This document shows, one piece after another, positions 36,733 through 44,632 of a DNA stretch of 64,000 nt. How positions within the stretch are numbered: position 1 is the stretch's first letter; each line of letters starts with the position of its first letter. This stretch comes from Endozoicomonas sp. 8E (GTDB taxonomy: Bacteria > Pseudomonadota > Gammaproteobacteria > Pseudomonadales > Endozoicomonadaceae), in assembly GCF_032883915.1 (NCBI RefSeq), contig NZ_CP120717.1:4409697-4473696 (forward strand). Reading direction: 5' to 3'. Made by a program: the position numbers and the translations under genes. The notes beneath the pieces are model-generated. The model saw nothing but the letters and a program-made list of their open reading frames with translations. It was not told the origin of the DNA and did no database searches.

Positions 36733-37121
36733 GATATATTACCCTATCGTCAGGAATCAGAGCGTTAATGCGTATCGACGAGATTCTTCAGGATAGGCGA
36801 AAGGTAAGGTCTGCTGTGCTATTACAGGGTGTTTATTATCGCCTCGATCAAAAACCACTGAATTCTGGCGTAAATCCATCAGTACCATAGTCATCACTCC
36901 GTTGGCGATGCCGCCCGGTGCGTGAGGGTGGTTGCTGTCGCAAAAGTGCTATAAATTCTTCTGCGTTTTTATTGGATAAAGATTCCAGGAAAACAAGCTG
37001 ATGATAAAGAACTTTTCTGGACAGGGGTGAAACTCCATCTTCGCGACAATAGATGTTTAATTGCTTCCAATCCCTTAAAATCCCCTTATCGTTACCATGA
37101 ATAAAAAGAGGATGACTACTT
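36733..37121. other. Gap between the secreted protein and blc
   Basis: This 389-base stretch is expected to hold the divergent promoters. A minus-strand frame (36848 up to 37231, possible start 37133) reads as plausible protein (RDWKQLNIYCREDG, KVLYHQLVFLESLSNKNAEEF), but it would overlap the signal sequence of blc and has no ribosome site. It may be a gene remnant. I would not call it. Confidence 0.35.
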
Positions 37122-37634
37122 GTGAAGCTCATTGCCTGCCTGGCTATGTTCGCACTACTTTCAGGCTGCACAGGAATTCCCGAACGCGTAAAGCCAGTAA
37201 AACCTTTTGACATCGAAAAATATATGGGCAAGTGGTTTGAAATTGCCCGACTGGATCACTCCTTTGAGCGAGGACTGAGCCAGGTCACTGCTGATTACAC
37301 CTTACAACGGGATGGTTCTGTCAAAGTGATCAACTCTGGCTACTCTGAAAAAGACGATGAATACCATCAGGCAACAGGCACGGCAAAGTTCGTTCAACAA
37401 AGTGATGAAGGCTATTTAAAAGTCTCTTTTTTTGGCCCCTTTTATGGCTCTTATGTTATCTTTGAGCTGGACCAGAAGGGCTACCAGTACGCTTTTATCA
37501 GCGGTTATAACAAGAATTATCTATGGCTTTTGTCCCGAACCCCTGAAGTGAGCCAGAAGTTAAAAGAACAGTTCATCCAGCAATCCGGTAAGCTCGGATT
37601 TGATACTGACCAGTTAATCTGGGTCAAACAGTGA
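37122..37634 (+). CDS. blc: Outer-membrane lipocalin Blc
   Basis: The protein has 170 residues starting at GTG. The N-terminus MKLIACLAMFALLSGCTG has a lipobox (LSGC, with the acylated cysteine C16). The lipocalin motif GKWFEIARLDHSFERGL is clear, as is the C-terminal YLWLLSRTPEVS. Bacterial lipocalins bind fatty acids or lysophospholipids and are induced under envelope stress. GTG is chosen because it gives the complete lipoprotein signal and has GAGGA at a suitable distance; nearby ATGs are out of frame. Confidence 0.9.
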   Translation: MKLIACLAMFALLSGCTGIPERVKPVKPFDIEKYMGKWFEIARLDHSFERGLSQVTADYTLQRDGSVKVINSGYSEKDDEYHQATGTAKFVQQSDEGYLKVSFFGPFYGSYVIFELDQKGYQYAFISGYNKNYLWLLSRTPEVSQKLKEQFIQQSGKLGFDTDQLIWVKQ

Positions 37635-37900
37635 TAGTCAGAAACTGAACTGTCAGGGCTGAGAATGCTTCTCGCAACTTTCTCAATCCCTCGGCTGGCA
37701 GTGTAGCCACCGATACCCAGCTGGATCATGCTTAACATACTCAAATATCTGACACTCCCCGCTACTCGCTTCGCTCTGGGCGAGGGTTCTTGATTGCTCA
37801 AATTACCATTGGTCGCCAGCACGGTCGCAATCAGCTTTTCAGACTTGCAAGTTAGCAATATTGTCTATAATCGTGCCATCAATAAAAAAGAGAACAACCG
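37635..37900. other. Gap after blc with a possible gene remnant
   Basis: A minus-strand frame (to 37858) reads LSNQEPSPRAKRVAGSVRYL and overlaps the 3' end of blc. It has protein-like pieces but no plausible start, and I cannot assign it. An AAAAGAGAACAACC ribosome-like stretch precedes the next gene. Confidence 0.3.
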
Positions 37901-38725
37901 ATGGAACACTACAAAGAAGTCTTTGTTTGGCAAATATTATTTATTGCTTGCCTGCTTTTTCTTTCCGTAAACGTTTTAGCTAATCACACATGTAATCAAT
38001 GTGATAAGTCAGATCAGGAATGTGACTGCCCCAAGGCTGAGGCATTTAGCCCAAAAAATTTGATTGATATGACAACACTGAGATTGCAAAGCTCAACAGG
38101 TATTAGTCCCGATGCTAAACTGCCCTCTCATCTGAGTATTGGGTTTTATCAGGCATTAATGCCAACCTCAACCAGTGGCTCGCCTGAAACCCCAGCTCTC
38201 ACTTTGCTGTTCAACACACCCCAGGATCAAAGCCTGATGGCAGGGTATCTCAATGCCATGGGTGCTCTGTTAATAAATGACAGTCAAGGTACTGAAATAG
38301 ACCCAAATTTTGTATTTGCCATTCAGGACAGGGAAACTGTACAAGGTGATATACAAACTCTGGAGTTTCTGCAGGCTACAACTTTTAATGATCAACAACT
38401 TAATGATTCGCGTCATGAATTTATTCCTGAAGAAATAACTGAACTTGGCCAACAAATCCGTAATTGGATTAACAACAATCTTCGACTGGAAATAAACTCC
38501 TACCATTTTATTTATTTTCAAACGAAAGATTACAGCGAAGTAAAATACGGAATCTTTGTCTCAGCGGTTGGGAACATTTACTTTATTGCCAAGTCTGGCG
38601 TTCATCAATTCAGGGATGGAGGCACTCTTTGCCTTCATTTACACGCAATGCTCTACCGTTTTAAAGTTCGGCAGGTAAGGTATGCAACAAACTTCTTCAG
38701 GCGCAACTACTCACTTCTACGTTAA
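37901..38725 (+). CDS. Hypothetical exported protein, 274 residues
   Basis: No family is recognised. An N-terminal hydrophobic segment (VWQILFIACLLFLSVNVLA) followed by a cysteine-rich stretch (CNQCDKSDQECDCP, five cysteines) suggests export and a small metal or disulphide module. The middle has LTLLFNTPQDQSLMAGYL and a long acidic segment; the C-terminus is basic (RQVRYATNFFRRNYSLLR). It has lower GC than the flanking core genes, which fits acquired DNA. Confidence 0.5.
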   Translation: MEHYKEVFVWQILFIACLLFLSVNVLANHTCNQCDKSDQECDCPKAEAFSPKNLIDMTTLRLQSSTGISPDAKLPSHLSIGFYQALMPTSTSGSPETPALTLLFNTPQDQSLMAGYLNAMGALLINDSQGTEIDPNFVFAIQDRETVQGDIQTLEFLQATTFNDQQLNDSRHEFIPEEITELGQQIRNWINNNLRLEINSYHFIYFQTKDYSEVKYGIFVSAVGNIYFIAKSGVHQFRDGGTLCLHLHAMLYRFKVRQVRYATNFFRRNYSLLR

Positions 38726-39118
38726 AAGACAGTTGTTCTGTGATTCCTATAAACTGCATTAAGCGCCAATGGTATACCTTGCCAAAGTTCAACTACCGGC
38801 AACAAGCCTAAAGCAAAGACGAAAAGAAAAATTCTAATGCAGTAGCTCAAGATACGTTGAGTGATAAGGAAAGAAAATAATAGTTTGTTTCTACAGCCTG
38901 TATATAGCATTTTTTAAGGCTCACTTAAATTTATCAAATCATCTTTGAGATGAAAATCAGTGTAGCTCTTCCATTGCTTCTTTGTACATTTCAGCAGATT
39001 TCAGAACTTTTGATTCGCATATCTCAATGGGAATCCCTTTTCGCTTTAAAAACTCCAAAGATAAATGAACTACCTCATATGCATCAAAACCAACAAGAAC
39101 GAATGCAACTATTTTTCA
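38726..39118. other. Gap with small gene remnants
   Basis: On the minus strand about 50 codons (stop near 38952) read VAFVLVGFDAYEVVHLSLEF and then KRKGIPIEICESKVLKSAEM, protein-like but without a start codon. It lies just downstream of the GNAT remnant and could be a truncated neighbour. The rest (38726-38940) shows nothing identifiable. Confidence 0.35.
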
Positions 39119-39382
39119 TCATTTATCAAACAGTAATTGCACCGTTTTCATAGGCAAGAACTTACGCGCTCGACTACTTTCCTTCGTTAAGGATTCAAAG
39201 CCAAACTGTTCATAAAAGGCCGCAATGTTATCGTTCAAACAATCAACAATAACAGCATAAGCCCTCATATGAGCATTAATGTCGTATAAGTGCTCAAGAG
39301 CTTTGATCAGAGTAATCTTAGCAAGCCCCTTATCTTTGAAGCCTTCGTGAGCCGCAAGTTGTGCTAACAAAAAAACAGGCAC
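39119..39382 (-). pseudogene. GNAT acetyltransferase, C-terminal fragment
   Basis: The 87 residues MPVFLLAQLAAHEGFKDKGL (family form LAVHxxxQGKGLG) and the later AAFYEQFGFESL are the second half of a GNAT enzyme, similar to the toxins of GNAT toxin-antitoxin pairs. The first half, with the partner antitoxin, is missing. The 5' end overlaps the truncated end of a transposase frame at 39364-39382, so an insertion-sequence event probably removed it. Confidence 0.6.
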
Positions 39383-39735
39383 AGGTCTGCACGCTGAGAA
39401 GCCTGATCAGCACCTGAAATACAAGCGTGCTTCCACTCCTTGACTTGTTGAGGATAAAGCCCTTTTTTACGGCAGTATTCACTTAACTCTGTTTCTGACA
39501 AAGCAGCGGTTTCAACGACCACGGCAAATTTGCTTTCAGCAGACCATTGTTCTGATTTTTGTTCGTTCCCTGGCACAGGTAATCCTTTGTCCCGTCGCTT
39601 TTTACGCCAATTATACAGAGTTTGTTCGCTGACACCTTCCTCTCTGGCAACGTCCGGTACAGAGCAATTGTGTGGTGGTAACAGTTTTTTCAAAACAGCT
39701 GATTTACGTTCCTCTGAAAAACGAAGCATATTCAA
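39364..39735 (-). pseudogene. IS3/IS911-type transposase OrfA, 3'-truncated
   Basis: The N-terminal helix-turn-helix region is intact (RFSEERKSAVLKKLLPPHNC and the recognition helix VSEQTLYNWRKKRR). After WKHACISGADQAS the frame runs into unrelated sequence (QRADLCLFFC) that belongs to the GNAT fragment on another frame. No catalytic OrfB follows. The element's left side seems to end near 39790, upstream of mini-element copy B. Confidence 0.65.
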
Positions 39736-39834
39736 CGTCCATCGCCCACTGTCTAGCTTTTATTGGTTAATCAGTGAGCGGGACAACTATCCTGACACCG
39801 CGGGTTTAGCCCCTGCCAGCAAGTCTAACAAGGG

Positions 39835-40001
39835 CTAGCAGCCTGTCGGACTTAAGCGTCCGTAGCGAGGATTGCAAGAAATTGAGGATAAAAATCTCTG
39901 TTTCTGAGGAGAATAGCGAGCTATTTGACGAAGAAACAGGGATTTTTAGACCAATTTATTGCAACCGCAGCAGGACAGTCTTAAGTCCGACAGGCTGCTA
40001 G
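39835..40001. repeat. CTAG-ended palindromic mini-element, copy B (167 bp)
   Basis: This copy has the same length as copy A and is nearly identical to it. It begins CTAGCAGCCTGTCGGACTTA and ends in AAGTCCGACAGGCTGCTAG. Its terminal repeats are more perfect than those of copy A. It lies between a transposase remnant and the 3' end of purF (31 bases away), where it might also act as a terminator for purF. Confidence 0.87.
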
Positions 40002-40032
40002 ACTCTGGTAACTGGCGCTGTTGGCGGATAAA

Positions 40033-41544
40033 TCAGGCAAGCTCTTCATCATTGTGAAGGTCAATGATCGAATCGCTTCCTTCATTCGCCCGGGTTTCTT
40101 CGTTCCTGCTGGCCGCAAGACGACTCAAATATTCACTGTCGATACCGCCAGCAATGTATTTACCATCAAAAACAGAACAGTCGAAGTCGGTAATCTCGGG
40201 ATTCAACGAAGAAACGATCTTCTTTAGATCATCCAAATCCTGGAAGATCAGACGATCTGCCCCGATTTCCTGCTCAATTTCCTTATCAGTCCGATCGTAG
40301 GCTATAAGCTCTTCTGATGTCGGCATGTCGATCCCATAAACATTGGGATAGCGAATCGCAGGGGCAGCAGAGCTAAAATAGACTTTCTTGGCACCACTGT
40401 CTCTGGCCATTTCAATAATCTGCTGACAGGTTGTGCCTCTGACAATAGAGTCATCAACCAACAGCACATTCTTGCCTTCAAATTCCTGTTGAATCGCACT
40501 GAGTTTTTGACGAACGGATTTTTCCCGGACTTCCTGACCAGGCATAATGAAGGTTCGACCGATATAGCGGTTTTTAACAAAGCCTTCTTTGTAAGGAAGC
40601 CCCAACCGGTTGGCAATCTCCAGTGCCGATGTTCGGCTGGTATCAGGAATGGGCATGACAACATCAATATCGTGCTCTGGCCAATCTCTGAGAATCTTGT
40701 TGGCAAGGATCTGCCCCATTCTCTGATGCGCCTGGTAGACAGAAATACCATCCACAATTGAGTCAGGGCGAGCGAGATAGACGTATTCAAACATACAAGG
40801 GTGCTTGGTGCCCTGGACACACTGGAAGCTGTGCAGCTGATTATTTGAGTCTATAAATACCGCTTCGCCTGGCTCAACATCACGGATTACTTCAAAACCA
40901 GAGGCACTCAGGGCGACGGATTCAGAAGCCATCATATATTCTGTGCCTTTCTCGCTTTCTCGTTTACCGTAGATCAGGGGGCGAATACCATAAGGGTCAC
41001 GAAAACCAATAATACCGTGACCATTGATCATAGCAACGACAGCATAACCCCCTTCACAACGCTCATAGACGCGACGAACCGCCTGAAAAAAATCTTCCGG
41101 ACTGGGCTGCAACTTGCCAGACTGTTCCAGTTCATGGGCGAAGACATTCAACAGAATCTCCGAATCAGAACTGGTATTGATATGGCGAAGATCTGCTTCA
41201 AAGAGCTCTTGCTTGATGCTCTGGGCATTGGTGAGATTTCCGTTATGGGCAAGGGCAATCCCATAGGGAGAGTTCACATAGAAGGGCTGGGCTTCGGCTG
41301 AGCTGGAAGTACCCGCAGTAGGATAACGAACATGAGCGATGCCCATATTCCCTACCAGTTTTTTCATATGCCGGGTTCTGAAGACATCACGGACCAGCCC
41401 GTTATCTTTTCTCAGATAAAAATGCCCTCCCCCCAGAGTTACCATTCCGGCTGCGTCCTGCCCCCTGTGCTGAAGCACGGTCAGCGCATCGAACAACAGC
41501 TGGTTAACATTCACTGTCGCCGAAATACCGACAATTCCACACAT
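40033..41544 (-). CDS. purF: Amidophosphoribosyltransferase
   Basis: PurF catalyses the first committed step of purine synthesis, from PRPP and glutamine to phosphoribosylamine. It has 503 residues. It begins MCGIVGI, and the exposed C2 becomes the N-terminal nucleophile of the glutaminase domain. The PRPP motif [13 protein letters not shown] is in the second half. It follows cvpA on the same strand, a widespread pair. The usual metZ or other downstream neighbours are absent; a mobile mini-element follows instead. Confidence 0.96.
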   Translation of the reverse strand: MCGIVGISATVNVNQLLFDALTVLQHRGQDAAGMVTLGGGHFYLRKDNGLVRDVFRTRHMKKLVGNMGIAHVRYPTAGTSSSAEAQPFYVNSPYGIALAHNGNLTNAQSIKQELFEADLRHINTSSDSEILLNVFAHELEQSGKLQPSPEDFFQAVRRVYERCEGGYAVVAMINGHGIIGFRDPYGIRPLIYGKRESEKGTEYMMASESVALSASGFEVIRDVEPGEAVFIDSNNQLHSFQCVQGTKHPCMFEYVYLARPDSIVDGISVYQAHQRMGQILANKILRDWPEHDIDVVMPIPDTSRTSALEIANRLGLPYKEGFVKNRYIGRTFIMPGQEVREKSVRQKLSAIQQEFEGKNVLLVDDSIVRGTTCQQIIEMARDSGAKKVYFSSAAPAIRYPNVYGIDMPTSEELIAYDRTDKEIEQEIGADRLIFQDLDDLKKIVSSLNPEITDFDCSVFDGKYIAGGIDSEYLSRLAASRNEETRANEGSDSIIDLHNDEELA

Positions 41545-41719
41545 TTATCACATCCTCAGGCTGGATCAGCGGCTCTAAAGCTATGGCAGGTTAACCTGAA
41601 AATCAGCTCTCCCCGCATTTTATGCTTTTGGCTGTCTTTAGAGCCTATTTTTTCTCAAGAGTTCATTGAAAGCCCCACCTGGACGTTTGCCTGTTCCCGG
41701 AAAGCTTTCAGAGATTATT

Positions 41720-42217
41720 TCAACCAGCTTGCAGCACAGGTCCAACCCACTGGACCACTGTTTGCCTGGACCAGTCTGCAAGCAGCAAAAAGTGGGGCAA
41801 TAATACCGAATCTTGCCATGCTTCGTCATTCTCTAATGGGGCAAATGTCATTAATCCCACCACAAGCACCACAAGCAGGCAGCCTCTGAGCCCCCCAAAA
41901 ACCATACCCAGCACCCTGTCAGTCCCAGTAAGGCCAGTGGCTTCCACCAATTCTGCAAACAATCGATTCACTAACCCACCCACCAGTAGGGTTGCGACAA
42001 AAAGCAGGATTGATGCGGAAATTACTCTAACTGATGGGGTCTCTACATACTGGGTCAGCAAGTTGGCAACACTGCCGTTAAAAGTCCAGGCTACAAAAAT
42101 AGCCACTACCCAGGTCAGAAGAGAAAGGACTTCCTTGAAAAAGCCACGTTTAAGGCTGATAAGAGAGGACACAGCAACTATGGCCACAATGACCCAGTCG
42201 ATCCAGGTAAACGTCAA
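41720..42217 (-). CDS. cvpA: CvpA family membrane protein
   Basis: The inner-membrane protein has 165 residues and about four spans. The N-terminus (WIDWVIVAIVAVSSLISLKRGFFKE, first part only quoted here) and the RVLGMVFGGLRGCLLVVLVV segment are typical of CvpA. The family was named for colicin V production and is important for envelope integrity; its exact role is uncertain. It is immediately upstream of purF in the same direction. Confidence 0.9.
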   Translation of the reverse strand: MTFTWIDWVIVAIVAVSSLISLKRGFFKEVLSLLTWVVAIFVAWTFNGSVANLLTQYVETPSVRVISASILLFVATLLVGGLVNRLFAELVEATGLTGTDRVLGMVFGGLRGCLLVVLVVGLMTFAPLENDEAWQDSVLLPHFLLLADWSRQTVVQWVGPVLQAG

Positions 42218-42270
42218 AGGAAAACTCCTGCATTAGTCTTTATTCAGGTCAGATTATCGGTTTTGGAACA

Positions 42271-42330
42271 GGTACTCAACACACAAAAAAGCCCGTCTCT
42301 ATGGACGGGCTTTTTTGTGTGTTGAGTACC
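42271..42330. terminator. Bidirectional terminator with a 27-base perfect stem
   Basis: The left arm 42271-42297 and the right arm 42304-42330 are perfect reverse complements, with a six-base loop TCTATG. The core is AAAAAAGCCCGTC with GACGGGCTTTTTT, a typical terminator in both directions, but pairing extends outward through GGTACTCAACACAC. It follows the comEA-like stop and precedes cvpA. A perfect stem this long is unusual for a plain terminator. Confidence 0.85.
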
Positions 42331-42614
42331 TACTCTTCAAAAATTATTCTGGATTCGTTTTTCTTCATAAAGGCTTCACCGATGAACTTCACCTGATCAA
42401 GGTCATCCATATTCTTGTAAGGACCATGTGCTTTGCGGTGTTTTACTATCTCTTCTGCTGTTCGTCGGCCTACACCTATAAGCTTTTCGTCCAGTTCTTG
42501 AACGGTGGCTGTGTTGACATTAACGACCCATTCTTTTTCGTCGCTATTGGCAAATGAGCCTGCAGAGAACATCAAAAGACTGGAAAGAGCGAGGGCTGGG
42601 AAAAAATTATTCAT
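42330..42614 (-). CDS. ComEA-like helix-hairpin-helix DNA-binding protein
   Basis: The protein has 94 residues from the ATG at 42614, which is preceded by AAGGA (a TTG two codons upstream is less likely). It has a signal peptide (ALALSSLLMFSAGSFA) and then one helix-hairpin-helix domain starting VNVNTATVQELDEKLIGVG, ending FMKKNESRIIF. Periplasmic ComEA proteins bind incoming DNA and hand it to ComEC, which is encoded 8 kb away. Confidence 0.85.
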   Translation of the reverse strand: MNNFFPALALSSLLMFSAGSFANSDEKEWVVNVNTATVQELDEKLIGVGRRTAEEIVKHRKAHGPYKNMDDLDQVKFIGEAFMKKNESRIIFEE

Positions 42615-42923
42615 AATCAAACTTCCTTATTGATTATTTAAATTTGGCTTCGGATATTTCCAAAACCGTTATTTCCAGTTTTAGACTGCTTTTAGAAAAA
42701 GCTAAAGCAATAAATTTAAATAAATCTTCTCGCTTCCAGTAATTTCCCGTAAGTCACTGTTTTTTCTGCATCCAGTTATGATGTCGACAATGTACCCAAT
42801 TAAAAATCCATGTCAGTATTCTGACCATTTTCAATAGACTCATTAGACCGCCTGGGAAAATGACAAAGACTCTATTGGATCTACTCTATTGGGCGCATAG
42901 AGCTAAGAACGGTTCCCTAATGG
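42615..42923. other. Gap upstream of the comEA-like gene
   Basis: About 300 bases, AT-rich, holding the presumed comEA promoter and the AAGGA ribosome site near 42625. I see no further gene or repeat, and no clear promoter boxes. The next element to the right is the decayed sugar-gene remnant. Confidence 0.4.
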
Positions 42924-43502
42924 TCAATGATATTTGAGGGATTGCCTCTCTTGTCGTGAGTCAGACTGTCTGGACTGATCCATCCAATCCACCACATCAG
43001 AGGTTGGATTAAAACCATTCACACAGCTGGAAAGCAGATCTCTTAGATCGGTAAAACGCCCACTCCTTGCCACTTCGAAAACAGTTTCCAGGGCCAGCCT
43101 ATAGTTATTCCATAATTCTTTGCTTTCCATAGCAATACTGATTTTAGGATGACTGGTACCTGTCACATTGTCTCCAATCAACAGCTCTTCATAGAGCTTT
43201 TCACCGGGGCGTTCCTGTGTAGACAATTTCAATATCGCCTTCAGGGTTACCCGCTGAGTATTATAAACCGCATCATAAGACTTACCGTGATCTTTATACG
43301 ACCACATTTTTTTCCATAACACTTCATCATTGGTGGTGACCATGCCACCTTCACCGCCGGTGGTCATAATCTTGTCCTTGCAGAATGATCAGGCACCGAT
43401 GTGGCCAACACTCCATGACTTTATTGGACAACACTACACGGCTGAACGCATCGGCCTCTTCCTGCGTATAGGAAGGTCAGGGGGAAAAGGGCTGTTTAGC
43501 AT
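42924..43502 (-). pseudogene. Chimeric remnant of aminotransferase and 4,6-dehydratase genes
   Basis: Read on the minus strand, the segment begins with a diverged copy of the aminotransferase 5' end (ATG at 43500-43502). It then jumps to the PLP-lysine region (CKDKIMTTGGEGGMVTTNDE, with an earlier tryptophan changed to stop) and at about 43248 switches to the dehydratase 3' end (RPGEKLYEELLIGDNVTGTS to the stop). The same segments occur in the intact genes at 44633-47866. It is therefore a second copy of the gene pair with two large internal deletions. Confidence 0.8.
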
Positions 43503-43680
43503 GTTTTTTTTCAAACTGAGTCATTAAATTAATGGCAAATCTCACTATCCGCTTCCCGTAGACCGTTATCTGAAAAAGATAAGAAAAAATGCTTAACGGG
43601 TTAAGGACAACGGGAAACGAACAGCGGCTTTATCTGGACTACTATGAAATACCAAAAGGATTGACGGTAAAAATTGCAAA

Positions 43681-43695
43681 ATCTCAAATTGAGAT
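43681..43695 (+). promoter_or_regulatory. Probable HigA operator
   Basis: ATCTCAAATTGAGAT is a perfect 15-base palindrome around a central A, 12 bases before the higB start codon. Antitoxins of this family repress their own operon through such palindromes. It lies just upstream of the AAGG ribosome site. Confidence 0.6.
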
Positions 43696-43707
43696 ATAAG
43701 GTTAACA

Positions 43708-44022
43708 ATGCATATCATTGCAAAGCGAAAGTTCTCTGAAGCGGCAAGAAAGTACCCGCAGCACGCCGGGGCCATTATGGAAACCTACCTGGTATTGAAT
43801 AAACGCAGCTTTGTGGATATTCATTCCTTAAAACAGATCTTCAAAACGACAGAGCGTTTTCGTTATGACAAAGATGCCTATGTCATCGATATTGCCGGTA
43901 ACCACATCCGGCTGGTTGGCATTGTTTACTTTAAGAATCAGAAGCTCTTTGTAAAGCACATTGTTGACCACAAGGGCTACGATGAAATCACCAAACGCTG
44001 CCGAAAAGGAGGAAGTCTGTGA
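43708..44022 (+). CDS. higB: HigB-family toxin (mRNA interferase)
   Basis: The protein has 104 residues and matches E. coli HigB in layout: RKFSEAARKYPQHAGAIMET, SLKQIFKTTERF, DIAGNHIRLVGIVYF and VKHIVDHKGYDEITK. HigB cleaves mRNA on translating ribosomes. It precedes its antitoxin, the usual order for this family, and overlaps it by 4 bases. It sits between two copies of the same sugar-gene sequence. Confidence 0.9.
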   Translation: MHIIAKRKFSEAARKYPQHAGAIMETYLVLNKRSFVDIHSLKQIFKTTERFRYDKDAYVIDIAGNHIRLVGIVYFKNQKLFVKHIVDHKGYDEITKRCRKGGSL

Positions 44023-44471
44023 ACCTGAACGATTCAAAAGGCATGGCCGAATTAACCCGACGTTTTCAGCATTTACTGGAAGTTGCCCCCTTTCTGGAAG
44101 GCATCAATAACGAAAACGAATATCAACAGGCCCTAGATGCTACGGAACTGCTGTACAGAACCATCGGCGATAACCCGAATGATCCCAGAAATCTCCTTCT
44201 GGATATGATCGCCCAGAAAATAGAGCACTATGAATACCAGACAGACCCGGTGCTTTCCCAGTGGGACCAACAGGATGGCACAATTGCCCTGATCAAAGTA
44301 TTAATTCGCCAGCACGGCCTGACTCAGGCCGAACTGCCTGAGATCGGCAGCCAGGGTGTTGTTTCGGAAGTATTAAACGGCAAGCGACCGCTGAACCTGC
44401 GACAGATGCAAAGCCTGGCTAAACGGTTTGATTTGCCGGTGACTCTTTTTCTGGAGCATGAGGAGCATTGA
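44019..44471 (+). CDS. higA: HigA-family antitoxin
   Basis: The protein has 150 residues. An N-terminal region probably binds the toxin. A C-terminal helix-turn-helix (GLTQAELPEIGSQGVVSEVL, then NLRQMQSLAKRF) binds DNA. GTG is the start, overlapping the higB stop. It neutralises HigB and should repress the operon at the palindrome just upstream of higB. Confidence 0.88.
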   Translation: MNLNDSKGMAELTRRFQHLLEVAPFLEGINNENEYQQALDATELLYRTIGDNPNDPRNLLLDMIAQKIEHYEYQTDPVLSQWDQQDGTIALIKVLIRQHGLTQAELPEIGSQGVVSEVLNGKRPLNLRQMQSLAKRFDLPVTLFLEHEEH

Positions 44472-44632
44472 TTGTCGTTGTTCTAAACAGCCGTCTTTTC
44501 AGACTCTAAATATTCATCAACGGATAACAGTGGATTTTTCGTAGCATTTTGTATCTGGCTCACCGATCATTTCAAAAATATGAGCCGTTCAATATGGACA
44601 GGGATTAAGCAAACATCATAGCAAACGACAGC

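Noticed and set aside
36848..37231. A 127-codon minus-strand frame overlapping the blc start
   Set aside because: Protein-like in parts, but it overlaps a certain lipoprotein signal sequence and has no ribosome site. It may be a remnant; not callable.
37517..37858. A 113-codon minus-strand frame over the end of blc
   Set aside because: Half of it is antisense to blc, and the remainder has no assignable family. A decayed transposase end was considered but could not be supported.
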